A program made the position numbers and the translations under genes. From positions 7,254,001 through 7,318,000 of the forward strand of contig NZ_CP065053.1 in NCBI RefSeq assembly GCF_015689335.1: a stretch of DNA of 64,000 nucleotides, given 5' to 3'. Of the stretch, positions 1-10,211 are shown piece by piece; position 1 is the stretch's first letter, and each line of letters starts with the position of its first letter. This DNA comes from Massilia antarctica. GTDB taxonomy: Bacteria > Pseudomonadota > Gammaproteobacteria > Burkholderiales > Burkholderiaceae_D. The notes below the pieces were generated by a model. It worked only from the letters and a program-made list of their open reading frames with translations. It did not search any database and had not been told where the DNA came from.

Positions 1-2601
1 GCTGGCAGTCAGGAACGCCGTCTGCGTGTAAAACGGCGTGGATGCGGAGCCGGTCTGCTGCCTGGTCTGGATGCCGATCGCGGCGGCCCGCGCCGGCGCC
101 GTGCTGCTGTTACCGACGCTCGCAGCGTTCAGCAGCAAGGCGCCCGGCGTGGTGATCGGATTGAGCAGGTTGATGGCGCCGTCGCCAGCCTTGATCACCA
201 GCTTGCTGCCCGGCGCCATGCTGGCCGACAGGTCGAGCGCCCCGTTGATGTCGACCGCGCCGGTTTGCGCCAGTTCGCCGCCGATGATCAACTGGCGCGT
301 GAAAATCCTGGTCAGTTCACTCGTGTTCAGCCCCAGCCGCCCGGTGGCATCGAGCGCGTTGTCGCCTAGGTGAATCATGGTCGTGGGATTGCCGGGGCTG
401 AGCACCACCACGCCGCCGTTGCTGCCGCTGCCGGTGATCGTCGCGCCGATGTTGATGTTGTCCGATGCGAGCAGCACCAAGTCGGCGCTCAGGGTGGCGC
501 TGGAACTGGTATTGATCAGCCCCGCCCCGCCGCCGAAGCGCTCCAGCGACAGCTTGGTGCCGGCGCCGGCCAGCAGCTCGATGGGCGCGTTGACATCGAT
601 GTTGCCCGTGGTATGCAGGCGCAGCAAGCTCATTTCGGCCGGGGTGGACTGGCCGCCGAGGGGCGCGTAGACGCCGATCTTGCCGCCGTACCCGGGGCCG
701 CCGAGGCTCAGTTCCTGCGCGTGGATCGGGTTCAGGTCGAACGGCGACAGTTGCAGCACCCCGACCATGGGCGCGCCGCTGGCGACCACGATGTCGCGGT
801 TGCTGGTGTACGGCGCAATGCTGACGATCGGGCGCTGCGACAGCGCCGGTCCGATCATGCCGCCCGGCATGGTGATATTGTCGGCCACGATATCGATGGC
901 GCCGCCGCTCTGCAAGGTCGCGTTGGCGGCAAGCTGGAAGGTATCGACCGCGCTGATCGCCGTGTAGCCGTTGCCGACGTTGACCGGGGCGCTGCCGGTG
1001 TTGCCGATCCTGACATTCTGGCCGCTGAGCGAGAGGTTGCCGCCGCCGGTATCGAGCGCGCCATTGATGGCCACGGTGCCGGTGCCGCTCGCGTACGGGG
1101 CCACATTGGCGCTCAAGGTCAGCGCCCCGCCCGAGGTCGTGATGGGGGCATCGATGGAAATATTATTGCCCGCCTCGACAGACAGTTTGCCGGTGCTGAC
1201 GGCCGGGCGCGTAATGGCGCCGTTGACCAGCACGTCGTGGCGGGCCTGGATCACGATATCGGCCGCGGGCGCTGCCGAGTTGAGCATGGCCGAATCGATC
1301 AAGCTCATCGTGTTGGCCGGGGTATCGACAAATTCATCGACCGTGTCGAGCAGGTCGGTGCTGCCATTGGCGCCGATGGTCACGTCGTACGGGTCGAGCA
1401 GCCAGGTGCCGCGCGCGCCGGTGTTGACGCGGATGCCGTTCACGTCGAGGTAATGGCCCGAGGTTTCCACCCGTCCGCCCTTGCCGCCGGTGGCCGAAAT
1501 GCTGCCGAAAGCGCGCGTGGCCCCATCCGACCACAGCACCACGGTGCCGCCGTCGCCGCTGGCGGTCGAATCGGCCCGGATCGAGGCCGCCTTGCCCATC
1601 ACCGTCTGTTGCGCATTGCGCAGCAGTGCGTTCTTGCCCTGGTAGCCGCCGCCGACCAGCACGGTGCCGCCGCCGGCTGCGCCGCTGGCATCGATGCGGC
1701 TGTCGCCGGTCAGGCCGACCCGTTCGCCCTGCACCGTGATCTCGCCGCCCTTGCCGGCCCCGGTGGCGCTGGTGACGCTGCCCGCTTCCAGCAGCGCATC
1801 GGCGCTCGCCTTGAACACGATCTTGCCGTTGGCGCCGACCTGGGCGCTGTTGGCGCTGACCAGCCCGCGCTGCCGGACGAGGGCGCCGTAGATGCCGATC
1901 TTGCCGCCCTGGGCAATCACCTGCCCCAGGTTGAGCGCGGCGCTGGCCGGGGCCGACACAACGACGTGCAGGTCGGGATTGCCGGAATCGACCAGTTGTA
2001 CGCTGTGGCCGGCCGCCAGCACCACCTCGCCCTGCGGCGAGGTGATGATGCCGCTGTTCTCGACATTGGGCGCGATCAGGAACACCTTGCCGCCGCCTGG
2101 GGTGGTGATCGCGCCCTGATTGACGATGGCGCCGGCCGTGGCCGAACCGTTGAAGTTGCGCTTGCCCGCCAGGAAGTCGGCATTCGAAAGGTTCAGGGTC
2201 GAGGCGGCCAGGCCGCCCACGTCGATGCGCGCATCGCGCCCGAACAGGATGCCGTTCGGATTGATCAGGAATACCTGGCCGTTCGATTGCAGCGCGCCGA
2301 GGATGCGGCTCGGATCCTGCCCGGTGATGCGGTTGAGCACGGCGCTATTGGCATCTTGCTGGATGAAGCGCGTGATGTCGCCGGCCGCCACCGAAAAGCT
2401 TTGCCAGTTGATGATCGTGTTGGGCGTATTGGTAATCGAAAACACATTCCCCTGCTGCCCGAAGGTGGCCTGGCCGGCGACCACCTGCGGCGAGCCCGGC
2501 GCGGCCGCGGATGCGGGAACGCCGAAGGCCAGCAGCAGCGGGAGCGCCAGGGACAAACAAGGACGCTTCAACAAGCGTGGAAACTGGTTCTGGATCGTCA
2601 T
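1..2601 (-). CDS. Two-partner secretion exoprotein, filamentous haemagglutinin family (partial, 3' end outside window)
   Basis: The reading frame stays open from the ATG at 2601 to the left edge (867 codons), so only the N-terminal part is present. The N-terminus has a basic start and a hydrophobic stretch (about residues 14-32) ending in ASA, a Sec signal. The TPS secretion domain follows, with NSAVLNRITG (85-94) and INPNGILFG (113-121), the hallmark motifs recognised by FhaC-type transporters. The rest is a long Gly/Ala/Asn-rich repetitive region typical of a right-handed beta-helix. The protein should cross the inner membrane by Sec and the outer membrane through the partner encoded just upstream, 11 bases away on the same strand. 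The family includes adhesins, haemolysins and contact-dependent toxins. Which one this is cannot be told because the C-terminus is missing. Confidence 0.9.
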   Translation of the reverse strand, partial: MTIQNQFPRLLKRPCLSLALPLLLAFGVPASAAAPGSPQVVAGQATFGQQGNVFSITNTPNTIINWQSFSVAAGDITRFIQQDANSAVLNRITGQDPSRILGALQSNGQVFLINPNGILFGRDARIDVGGLAASTLNLSNADFLAGKRNFNGSATAGAIVNQGAITTPGGGKVFLIAPNVENSGIITSPQGEVVLAAGHSVQLVDSGNPDLHVVVSAPASAALNLGQVIAQGGKIGIYGALVRQRGLVSANSAQVGANGKIVFKASADALLEAGSVTSATGAGKGGEITVQGERVGLTGDSRIDASGAAGGGTVLVGGGYQGKNALLRNAQQTVMGKAASIRADSTASGDGGTVVLWSDGATRAFGSISATGGKGGRVETSGHYLDVNGIRVNTGARGTWLLDPYDVTIGANGSTDLLDTVDEFVDTPANTMSLIDSAMLNSAAPAADIVIQARHDVLVNGAITRPAVSTGKLSVEAGNNISIDAPITTSGGALTLSANVAPYASGTGTVAINGALDTGGGNLSLSGQNVRIGNTGSAPVNVGNGYTAISAVDTFQLAANATLQSGGAIDIVADNITMPGGMIGPALSQRPIVSIAPYTSNRDIVVASGAPMVGVLQLSPFDLNPIHAQELSLGGPGYGGKIGVYAPLGGQSTPAEMSLLRLHTTGNIDVNAPIELLAGAGTKLSLERFGGGAGLINTSSSATLSADLVLLASDNINIGATITGSGSNGGVVVLSPGNPTTMIHLGDNALDATGRLGLNTSELTRIFTRQLIIGGELAQTGAVDINGALDLSASMAPGSKLVIKAGDGAINLLNPITTPGALLLNAASVGNSSTAPARAAAIGIQTRQQTGSASTPFYTQTAFLTAS

Positions 2602-2612
2602 TTGGTTCACCT

Positions 2613-4196
2613 TTAATAGGCCAGGCCTACGCGCACATGCACTTTATTGTTGTCGCCCACGCCGGCATCGCGGCGCAGCACATGGCCGTAATCGATCTGC
2701 ATGTTGAGCGAACTGCCCATCGAAAAACGCCAGCCCAGGCCCACGCTCGATACGGTGGCGCGCGCCGCTTCGCCCGGCAGCGCCTCGTTGCGGCGGCCGT
2801 GGGCGGCGTCGACAAAGCCCAGCACGCGGCACTGCCATTGCTGGCGCGCGGCGCACACATTGGGGCTGTAGACTTCCAGGTTGGCCAGCAAGCCCGAATC
2901 GGTGGAGACGGCGCGCTCGTCGAACCCGCGCACCGAGGACGCCCCGCCAGCGCCGAACTGCTCGCCCGGCACCAGCGCGTCGCCCGTGATCTGGCCATTG
3001 AGCAGCGCGCGCAGTTGCCAGTCGGCGCCAAAGGCCCGGTTCAAGCCGGCCGCAAAGCGCGCCATCGTGTAGCCAGCCTTGGCGCCGGCGCGGGTGCGCG
3101 CGAAATCGGCGCTGCCGCCACGGCTGCCGCCGGGCAGGTTCTGCACCAGTCCGACCGAGAAATTGACTTCGCCGCCCATCAGCGGCGTGCTGGCCAGATA
3201 CGTCACGCTGAGCGGATGGACCGTGATGTCATTGCCGAAATTCTGCCCCGCCAGCAGCACGCTGTTCTTGTAGGCCTTGTGGTCGAAGCCGTACACCAGG
3301 CGCGGATCGAGGCCGCCGCGCCGCGCCAGGGTCTGGTTGTAGCGCGCGCCCACCACCGTCCCCTTGCCGCTGACGGCCAGGTTGAAGATGCCGGCCGTGA
3401 CCGCGCCCGAATCGATGTCCGAATAGCTGGCGTACAGGTCGAGCGAATCGCCCAGCTCGTAAAACGGAATGTGGTAGCCCGCGCCGTACACGCTGACCTT
3501 GCCCGGCTCCTCGACCGTGGTGGTGTATTGCAGGCTGCCCACGTGGTCACGTCCCCACAGGTTGGCGTGCTGCAAAACCACGCCGGCATGGGTCTTGCCG
3601 GTTTGCCCGGTGCCGGTATTGTCGACGTTGAGCATGGCGGTCCACGGCTTGTCATCGACGACCGCCAGGCGGGCATCGAGTTCGTCGTCGGCGGCGCCGT
3701 TCTGCAGGTTCAGGCTGATCTTGCGGGCCGGGTTATCGTTGGCCATGCGCAGGTTGGCCGAAACCCGGTCCAGGTTGGGCGTGCGGCCCGGCTGCAAGGC
3801 CGGCAGTGCGCGCCGCACATTGGCTTCGTCGACCACCTTGTTGCCGCTGACCAGAATGCGGCCGATCTTGGTTTGGACCACGTCCAGGCGCACCACCCCA
3901 CGGTTGAGTTCCTGCTCGGGCAGGCGCACCGTGACCACCTGGTAGCCGCGCGCGTGGTACAGCGCTTCGAGCGCTTCGAGCGCGCGCTGGACGTCGCCGA
4001 AATCGCGTCCGCTGCCGGCGAACGGTTGCAGCGCGGCATCGATCTCCGAGGGGGCGAGCAAGGTATTGCCGTTCACGTCGAAGCGGCTGATATCGAAGCG
4101 GATGGGATCGGTCGCGGCGGGCTCGATCGCCCAAGCCGCGCCCACGGCGGCGGCCAGCAAGGCGCCGGCGGCGAGGCGCGCAAAAGGTCGTTTCAT
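2613..4196 (-). CDS. ShlB/FhaC-type two-partner secretion outer-membrane transporter
   Basis: 527 residues, normal for TpsB proteins. A signal peptide (residues 1-23, ending AWA) is followed by two POTRA domains (about 33-185, beginning RFDISRFDVNGNTLL) and a 16-strand-type beta-barrel with alternating hydrophobic residues, ending in the C-terminal aromatic GLAY expected of an outer-membrane protein. SSVRGFDE at about residue 423 matches the VRGF/Y motif of the conserved loop 6 that is needed for secretion. It exports the exoprotein encoded immediately downstream in the same operon. No classical N-terminal helix H1 plug can be assigned with certainty. The ATG at 4196 directly precedes the signal peptide. 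Confidence 0.93.
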   Translation of the reverse strand: MKRPFARLAAGALLAAAVGAAWAIEPAATDPIRFDISRFDVNGNTLLAPSEIDAALQPFAGSGRDFGDVQRALEALEALYHARGYQVVTVRLPEQELNRGVVRLDVVQTKIGRILVSGNKVVDEANVRRALPALQPGRTPNLDRVSANLRMANDNPARKISLNLQNGAADDELDARLAVVDDKPWTAMLNVDNTGTGQTGKTHAGVVLQHANLWGRDHVGSLQYTTTVEEPGKVSVYGAGYHIPFYELGDSLDLYASYSDIDSGAVTAGIFNLAVSGKGTVVGARYNQTLARRGGLDPRLVYGFDHKAYKNSVLLAGQNFGNDITVHPLSVTYLASTPLMGGEVNFSVGLVQNLPGGSRGGSADFARTRAGAKAGYTMARFAAGLNRAFGADWQLRALLNGQITGDALVPGEQFGAGGASSVRGFDERAVSTDSGLLANLEVYSPNVCAARQQWQCRVLGFVDAAHGRRNEALPGEAARATVSSVGLGWRFSMGSSLNMQIDYGHVLRRDAGVGDNNKVHVRVGLAY

Positions 4197-4416
4197 GGAT
4201 GAGCTCTACGGTGTGTTTTTATCGTTGGCATTGATCAACCCCGGAGGAAAGCGGTGGCAACAAAACTTGCACTTGTCTGCCGAGTGTAATCGCGCTGCTC
4301 CGCGCGAGTGAGAAATTCCTGCCCGATCCGGCGGTTTTCTGCGAAGCGTTGTATGGCGGAGTCAGGCGGCGTTAAGAGAATGACAAATGCAGGCCAAAAC
4401 GATCACACCCGGCGCG

Positions 4417-6681
4417 CTATTTCGTGTCGAAAGTGGTAACGCCATCCCAGCCTGGGGCCGGCGGGTCGGCGCGGTAAATCGCGATGCGGTCGAGGTAGAG
4501 CCGGTACAGGGCGCAGCCGGGCTCGTCATCTGACAGCTGGCCGAGGATCACCTCGGCCGGATCCCACTGCTGGGCGCGCACCAGCGCCAGGGCGGCGTGC
4601 CAGCTGACCAGGCGCGCCGCGCCTGCCTCGTCCAGCGAATCCGCCGGCCCGAGCGGCTCGAAGATGGCGACCGGTTCGTGCTTGCCCTTGACCCGCACCA
4701 GGTCCAGTTCGCGCCATGCGAAGTCGGGCGCCGCGTGGCGCGTTGCCTCCCCGGCCGCGATACCCACGCCGTACACCTTGGTGATGCCTTCCAGGCGCGC
4801 GCCGAGGTTGACGGCGTCGCCCATGACCGTGTACGCGCGGCGGATTTTCGACCCCATGTCGCCCACGTGCATCAAGCCGCTGTTGATGCCGATGCCGACC
4901 TTCAGGGGCGGCCAGCCGCGCGCCTGGAATTCAAGATCGAGGCGGGCGGCGCCGGCCTGCATCAGGAGCGCCGTGGCGACCGCGCGCCGGGCATGGTCGG
5001 CAAAGGCCACCGGCGCGCCCCAGAAGGCCATGACGGCGTCGCCGATGTACTTGTCGAGGGTGCCGCAGTGGCTGTCGCGGATATCTTCCGACATGGCCGT
5101 CAGGTACAGATTGATGTACTCGCGCAGCGCCTTGGGCGTGAGCTGCTCCGAGATGGTGGTAAAGCCGCGCACGTCGATGAACAGCACGGTCAGTTCGCGG
5201 CTCTCGCCATCCATGGTGTACTGCTCGGGATTGTCGGCCATTTCGGCCACCAGTTCGGGCGCGACGTACTCGCGAAAGCGCGACACCAGCGCCTGGCTCT
5301 TGCGCACTTCGACAAAGTAGCCGAAGCCCAGATTGAGCACGAACAGCGCCCCGATCAGCAACACCGGCACGGCGGCGTTGAGCACCATGTCGGACTCATA
5401 ATACAGGTAGAAATTGATGCCGATGGCCGCCGCCAGCGCCGCCATCGTCAGCAGCACGGCGCGCACGGGCGTGAGCAGCGCCGGGACCAGGGCCAGCACC
5501 AGGCCCAGGACCAGCACTTGCAGGCACTCGAACAGATAGGCCTCGGCCGGACGCGCCTTGAAGTCGTTGTCGAGGATCGACTTGAGCAGGTTGGCGTGCA
5601 CCTCCACCCCCGGATACTCGGGATTGACCGGGGTGACGCGCAAGTCGTTGATGCCGGGCGCGGTGGAGCCGACCAGCACCAGCGCACCTTTCAACTGCGC
5701 GGCCGGCACCGCGCCGGTGAGCACGTCGACCGCCGACACGTAGCGGAATGCGCCGCCGCCCGGCCCGCCCCGGCCACGAAACTGGATGTAGGTGGTCAAG
5801 CCCTCGCCCACCGGAATGCGCAGCTGGCCGCGCGGCAGGAACAGTGAGATGAAGGCGGCGCCGCCGCTGTCTTTTTCGGCGTCCGACAGTTGCTCCACGG
5901 TGGTGTCGAAATACGGCGCGATGGCGCGCGCCTTGAGATACACGGCGGCCGTGGCCAGCGACAGCGAGGGGTAATAGGCGTCGCCGATGCGCTGCAACAT
6001 GATCGAGGAGCGGATCACGCCATCGGCATCGGTCGACGCGGTAAAGATGCCGGCGCCGGCGGCGGCCTGCTGCAGGCGCGCGATATTGGCCTCGTAGCCG
6101 CTGGAGGTGTAGGCCAGCAGTTCGCGTCCGTTCAGGCTCTCCACGGTGAACGCGGGGGGCGGCAGCACGCCCTTGCGCAGCTTGTCCGACACGTTATAAC
6201 CGAGCACCACGTTCTGGCCGCGCAGCGCGTCGGCCAGCAAGCCGTCGTAATCCATGCCCGCTTTCAGGCCCGCCAGCTGCTCCTTCAGGCCCGCCACCCC
6301 GGCCAGTTCATCGTTAGCCAAGCGTTCGAGCACGGCGTAGCCGGACGAGGTATCCGGCTCGGGAAAGGAAATGTCGAAGCCGACCGCGCCGGCCCCGTAA
6401 TGGCGCGTGAGCTGGGTCACCAGCCTGGCCTGGGTATCGCGGCTCCACGGAAAGCGCCCGATCGCCGCCAGGCTCTTTTCATCGATATCGACGATCACCA
6501 CGCGCGCATCCATCACGGGCGCCTCGATGCGCATGCGCAGGCCGGCCACGAAACCGTCCATGCGCTCGATCGAATCGCTGTGAAAAAAGCCGAGCGTGGA
6601 CAGCGCCGCCGCCACGGTCAGGGCCAGCCCGAGCACCCAGCGCGGGCCGTATTTACGCAGCATGCGCGTGCGCTTTGTCAT
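4417..6681 (-). CDS. CHASE2-domain class III adenylate/guanylate cyclase
   Basis: 754 residues. An N-terminal membrane segment (about 13-34) leads into a periplasmic CHASE2 sensor domain (about 38-370, with DARVVIVDIDEKSLAAIGR-type start and FPWSRD). Three hydrophobic segments follow at about 385-460. The cytoplasmic class III cyclase domain (about 495-690) has ELTVLFIDVRGFTTISEQL with the first metal-binding Asp and TLDKYIGDAVMAFWGAP with the second Asp and the substrate-recognition Lys. It should make cAMP from ATP in response to a periplasmic signal; which ligand is unknown. Lys in the DKYIGD motif favours ATP over GTP. It stands alone, divergent from the metallo-hydrolase gene at 6910. 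Confidence 0.93.
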   Translation of the reverse strand: MTKRTRMLRKYGPRWVLGLALTVAAALSTLGFFHSDSIERMDGFVAGLRMRIEAPVMDARVVIVDIDEKSLAAIGRFPWSRDTQARLVTQLTRHYGAGAVGFDISFPEPDTSSGYAVLERLANDELAGVAGLKEQLAGLKAGMDYDGLLADALRGQNVVLGYNVSDKLRKGVLPPPAFTVESLNGRELLAYTSSGYEANIARLQQAAAGAGIFTASTDADGVIRSSIMLQRIGDAYYPSLSLATAAVYLKARAIAPYFDTTVEQLSDAEKDSGGAAFISLFLPRGQLRIPVGEGLTTYIQFRGRGGPGGGAFRYVSAVDVLTGAVPAAQLKGALVLVGSTAPGINDLRVTPVNPEYPGVEVHANLLKSILDNDFKARPAEAYLFECLQVLVLGLVLALVPALLTPVRAVLLTMAALAAAIGINFYLYYESDMVLNAAVPVLLIGALFVLNLGFGYFVEVRKSQALVSRFREYVAPELVAEMADNPEQYTMDGESRELTVLFIDVRGFTTISEQLTPKALREYINLYLTAMSEDIRDSHCGTLDKYIGDAVMAFWGAPVAFADHARRAVATALLMQAGAARLDLEFQARGWPPLKVGIGINSGLMHVGDMGSKIRRAYTVMGDAVNLGARLEGITKVYGVGIAAGEATRHAAPDFAWRELDLVRVKGKHEPVAIFEPLGPADSLDEAGAARLVSWHAALALVRAQQWDPAEVILGQLSDDEPGCALYRLYLDRIAIYRADPPAPGWDGVTTFDTK

Positions 6682-6909
6682 CGGTCGGAAGCGTGCATGG
6701 CGATCTACCCGTCCATTACTTCATGGTAATTCGGTCGAGTGTAGCGCCGCGCGCCCGCCCTGTACACGGGCACGCGAAAAGCGTGGGCAAAACGGCACGA
6801 AAGCGGGCGCGGCCGACTCCACGGATAAATTGTGCAGCCACGCGCAGGCAAAACCGCTATGATCGACCGTAATTGCAACATCGACGATTTCGGCCATGAG
6901 AGTGACGAC

Positions 6910-7800
6910 ATGAAATTGCGGTTCTGGGGCGTGCGCGGCTCGATTCCTTCGCCGGGAGCGCGCACCGCCCGTTATGGCGGCAACACCACCTGCATCGAAG
7001 TGGGCACCGACGACGGCACCCTGATCATCCTCGACGGCGGCACCGGCATTTTCGCGCTGGCCCAGGACCTGCTCACGCGCCTGCCGGTCAACGCGAACAT
7101 TTTCATCACCCACAGCCACTGGGACCACATCCACGGCCTGCCCTTCTTCACGCCGCTGTTCATCCCCACCAGCCGGGTGCGCCTGCACGGCGCGCGCGAC
7201 GAAGCGACCGGCCAGGGCATCGAACACATCATGGGCGTGCAGCTGCAGAACAGTTATTTTCCCGTTGGCGAAGCGCAGATGGCGGCCACCATCGAATACC
7301 ACACCCTCGACGTCGGCGTGGCCGTCGCGGTGGGCGACGCGGTGGTCGACAACGTGGTCATGAACCACCCGGTGACCAACCTGGGCTACCGCATCAGCTG
7401 CAACGGCAAGTCCCTGTTTTTCACTGGCGACCATGAACCCTTCTACAACCTGTATGCGCAGAACGACACGCGCCATGCGCCCTGGCAGCTGGAGATGGAA
7501 CGGCGCCAGCGCGACATCGACCGCGCCATGCAGGGCGTCGATGCGCTCATCTACGACTGCTCGTACACGCAGGGCGAATACCCGTCCAAGCGCGGCTGGG
7601 GGCACGGCACCTTCGACGCGGCCATCGCCAGCGCGGTGCGGGTGGGTGCGCGCACCCTGTACTGCACTCATCACGAACCGACCCGCGGCGACGACGAACT
7701 CGAAGCCGTCTTTGCCGATGCGCTCTTGCGCCACGGACCGCTGCCCACCGGCCTGAACGTGGTACTGGCCTACGAAGGCCTGGAAGTCGCATTGAACTGA
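6910..7800 (+). CDS. Metallo-beta-lactamase-fold hydrolase
   Basis: 296 residues from the ATG at 6910. I chose this start over an in-frame upstream ATG at 6859 because the family begins MKLRFWGVRGSIPSPG, exactly as here. The zinc-binding motif THSHWDH lies at residues 67-73 (H68, H70, D72, H73), with later ligands likely in MNHPVTNLGYR, TGDHEPF and the C-terminal CTHHEP. It belongs to the Lactamase_B_2 type of MBL hydrolases, whose members include phosphodiesterases and ribonuclease-Z-like enzymes, but the substrate cannot be named. It is divergent from the cyclase gene and 32 bases upstream of the GAF-ATPase gene, so it could share a transcript with the latter. Confidence 0.88.
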   Translation: MKLRFWGVRGSIPSPGARTARYGGNTTCIEVGTDDGTLIILDGGTGIFALAQDLLTRLPVNANIFITHSHWDHIHGLPFFTPLFIPTSRVRLHGARDEATGQGIEHIMGVQLQNSYFPVGEAQMAATIEYHTLDVGVAVAVGDAVVDNVVMNHPVTNLGYRISCNGKSLFFTGDHEPFYNLYAQNDTRHAPWQLEMERRQRDIDRAMQGVDALIYDCSYTQGEYPSKRGWGHGTFDAAIASAVRVGARTLYCTHHEPTRGDDELEAVFADALLRHGPLPTGLNVVLAYEGLEVALN

Positions 7801-7832
7801 ACCTGGCTCACCTGTCGAAAGCGAAAACATCC

Positions 7833-10202
7833 ATGAACGAAGCGGCAAGCGGCAAGCAAGGTGGTCACGACGAAGACACGGGCGCGCGCCTGGACTTTTC
7901 CCGGCGGCTGCAGGCGGTCACGAACAAGATTCACGCGACCGCCAATCTCGATGAAATCATGCTCGACCTGGGCATGGATTTTTGCGACTTGTTCGACTGC
8001 GACCGCTTCACCCTGTACGCGGTCACGCCCGAAAAAGACCATATCGTCTCCAAGGTCAAGACCGGGCTGACCACCTTCCGCGAGCTGCGCCTGTCGATTT
8101 CGCCGAGCTCCATCGCCGGCTTCGTTGCCATGAGCCGCAAGCCCCTGAACATCCGCGACGCCTACGACGAGGAAGAACTGCAGCGCCTCGCTCCGGGCCT
8201 GCACTTCCAGAGCGGGGTCGACCAGCGCACCGGCTACCGCACGCGCGAGATGCTGGTGGCGCCGCTGCTGACGGTGCAGTCGCACGAACTGCTCGGGGTG
8301 ATCCAGTTCATCAACAACCGCAAGGGCGGGCCGTTCTCGCGCGTGTGCGAGGAAGGCGTGCGCGATCTGTGCGAAACCTTGTCGGTGGCCTTCAGCCAGC
8401 GCCTCAAGCCGCCGCAAACGGTGCTCACCAAGTACGCGGGGCTGGTACACGAGGCGGTGCTGTCGGCGCCCGAGCTGGAACTGGCCACGCGCTCGGCGCG
8501 CAAGAAGAACCTCGATATCGAAGAAGTGCTGATCAGGGAGTTCCAGGTGCGCGCGCAGGCGATCGGCGAATCGCTGGCGAAGTTCTTCGGCACGCCGTAC
8601 GAGCCGTACAAGCCGGACCGGCTCAAGCCGGGCGAGCTGCTGCGCAACCTCAAGGCACAGTATGTCGAAGAAAACCAGTGGCTGCCGCTCGAAGAAAACG
8701 CCGACGGCCTGGTGGTGATGGCGCTCGACCCGGAGCGCATCCATACCAGCAAGATCGTCAACCAGATCTTCCCCAAAGCGAAAGTGGTGTACCGCGTGAC
8801 CACGCGCGAGGAATTCCGGCGCACCGCCGAACAGTTCTTCGGCGCCGCCATCGATGCCGAGGGCGGCTCGGTGGGCGAACTGCTGTCCGGGATGGACCAG
8901 GACGACATCGATGGCGAAGGCACGCTCGACGTCTCGGCCGCCGTCGAGAATGAACTGGTCAAGCTGCTCAACAAGGTGATCACGGATGCCTACCGCCAGG
9001 GCGTGTCGGACATCCACATCGAGCCACTGCCGGGCAAGGGCAAGACCGGCATCCGCTTTCGCAAGGATGGCTCGCTGGTGCCCTACATCGAAATCCCGGC
9101 CAGCTACCGCAATGCGCTGGTGGCCCGCGTGAAGATCATGTGCGACCTCGATATTTCGGAGCGGCGCAAACCGCAGGATGGCAAGATCAAGTTCAAGAAA
9201 TACGGCCCGCTCGACATCGAGCTGCGGGTGGCGACCATTCCCTCGTCGGGCGGGGTGGAAGACATCGTGATGCGCATCCTGGCCGCCGGCGAGCCGATCC
9301 CGCTCGACAAGCTGGGCGTGCTGCCGTTTAACCTGGAGCGCCTGCGCGCAGCCATCGAAAAGCCGTACGGCCTGTTTTTCGTATGCGGGCCGACCGGTTC
9401 GGGCAAGACCACCACCCTGCACTCGGTGCTCAGCCACCTCAATACGCCGGACACCAAGATCTGGACCGCCGAGGACCCGGTCGAAATCACGCAAAAGGGG
9501 CTGCGCCAGGTGCAGGTGAACCGCAAGGCGGGGCTCGACTTTGCGACCGTGATGCGGGCCTTCCTGCGGGCCGACCCGGACGTGATCATGGTCGGCGAAA
9601 TGCGCGACAAGGAAACCGTCAGCATGGGCATCGAAGCCTCGCTCACCGGCCACCTGGTGCTGGCGACCCTGCACACCAACAGCGCGCCGGAATCGATCGT
9701 GCGCCTGCTCGACATGGGCATGGACCCGTTCAACTTTGCCGACGCGCTGCTCGGCATCCTGGCGCAGCGCCTGGCCAAGCGCCTGTGCTCAACGTGCAAG
9801 GTGGCTTACCATCCGGATGCGGCCGAGGTGGAGCTGATGCTCACCGAGTTTTGCACCGAGCTGCTCACGACCGAGGCCTTCATCGCCGACCCGGACGCGG
9901 GCCGCGCGCAAGTGCTGGCCGGCTGGCGCCAGCGTTATGCCAACGCCGACGGCCAATTCACCTTGTACCGCGCGGTCGGCTGCGCCGAGTGCAACAAGGG
10001 CTATCGCGGGCGGGTTGGCCTGCATGAATTGATGATCGGCACCGACAAGGTCAAAAAACTCTTGCAGGAGCACAGCCGCGTGGCCGCCCTGCTCGCGGCG
10101 GCCCTGGAAGACGGCATGATGACCCTGAAAATGGACGGCATCGAAAAGGTGCTGTCCGGGATCACCGATATCAAGATGGTGCGCCAGGTGTGCATCAAGT
10201 AA
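7833..10202 (+). CDS. GspE/PilB-type secretion ATPase with N-terminal GAF domain
   Basis: 789 residues. Residues about 15-190 form a GAF sensor domain (contains LFDCDRFTLYAVTPEK). Residues about 205-350 are a T2SSE N-terminal (MshEN-like) domain. The rest is a type II secretion/type IV pilus assembly ATPase: Walker A GPTGSGKTTT at about 519, Asp-box AEDPVEITQKG, Walker B DVIMVGEMRD and His-box GHLVLATLHTNSAP. A C-terminal four-cysteine zinc site is formed by LCSTCK and GCAECNKGYRG. The GAF fusion is unusual for this family and suggests control by a small ligand. No pilin, GspF/PilC or secretin gene is nearby. A paralogue without GAF lies at 12152. Confidence 0.9.
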   Translation: MNEAASGKQGGHDEDTGARLDFSRRLQAVTNKIHATANLDEIMLDLGMDFCDLFDCDRFTLYAVTPEKDHIVSKVKTGLTTFRELRLSISPSSIAGFVAMSRKPLNIRDAYDEEELQRLAPGLHFQSGVDQRTGYRTREMLVAPLLTVQSHELLGVIQFINNRKGGPFSRVCEEGVRDLCETLSVAFSQRLKPPQTVLTKYAGLVHEAVLSAPELELATRSARKKNLDIEEVLIREFQVRAQAIGESLAKFFGTPYEPYKPDRLKPGELLRNLKAQYVEENQWLPLEENADGLVVMALDPERIHTSKIVNQIFPKAKVVYRVTTREEFRRTAEQFFGAAIDAEGGSVGELLSGMDQDDIDGEGTLDVSAAVENELVKLLNKVITDAYRQGVSDIHIEPLPGKGKTGIRFRKDGSLVPYIEIPASYRNALVARVKIMCDLDISERRKPQDGKIKFKKYGPLDIELRVATIPSSGGVEDIVMRILAAGEPIPLDKLGVLPFNLERLRAAIEKPYGLFFVCGPTGSGKTTTLHSVLSHLNTPDTKIWTAEDPVEITQKGLRQVQVNRKAGLDFATVMRAFLRADPDVIMVGEMRDKETVSMGIEASLTGHLVLATLHTNSAPESIVRLLDMGMDPFNFADALLGILAQRLAKRLCSTCKVAYHPDAAEVELMLTEFCTELLTTEAFIADPDAGRAQVLAGWRQRYANADGQFTLYRAVGCAECNKGYRGRVGLHELMIGTDKVKKLLQEHSRVAALLAAALEDGMMTLKMDGIEKVLSGITDIKMVRQVCIK

Positions 10203-10211
10203 GACAGCGCC

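Noticed and set aside
370..2616. Long plus-strand open frame opposite the exoprotein gene
   Set aside because: It is Arg/Ala/His-rich shadow of the minus-strand exoprotein, whose frame has a signal peptide and TPS motifs.
4217..4233. TTGATCAA near the fhaC start as an FNR site
   Set aside because: Only an 8-bp palindrome; the second half of the FNR consensus is missing.
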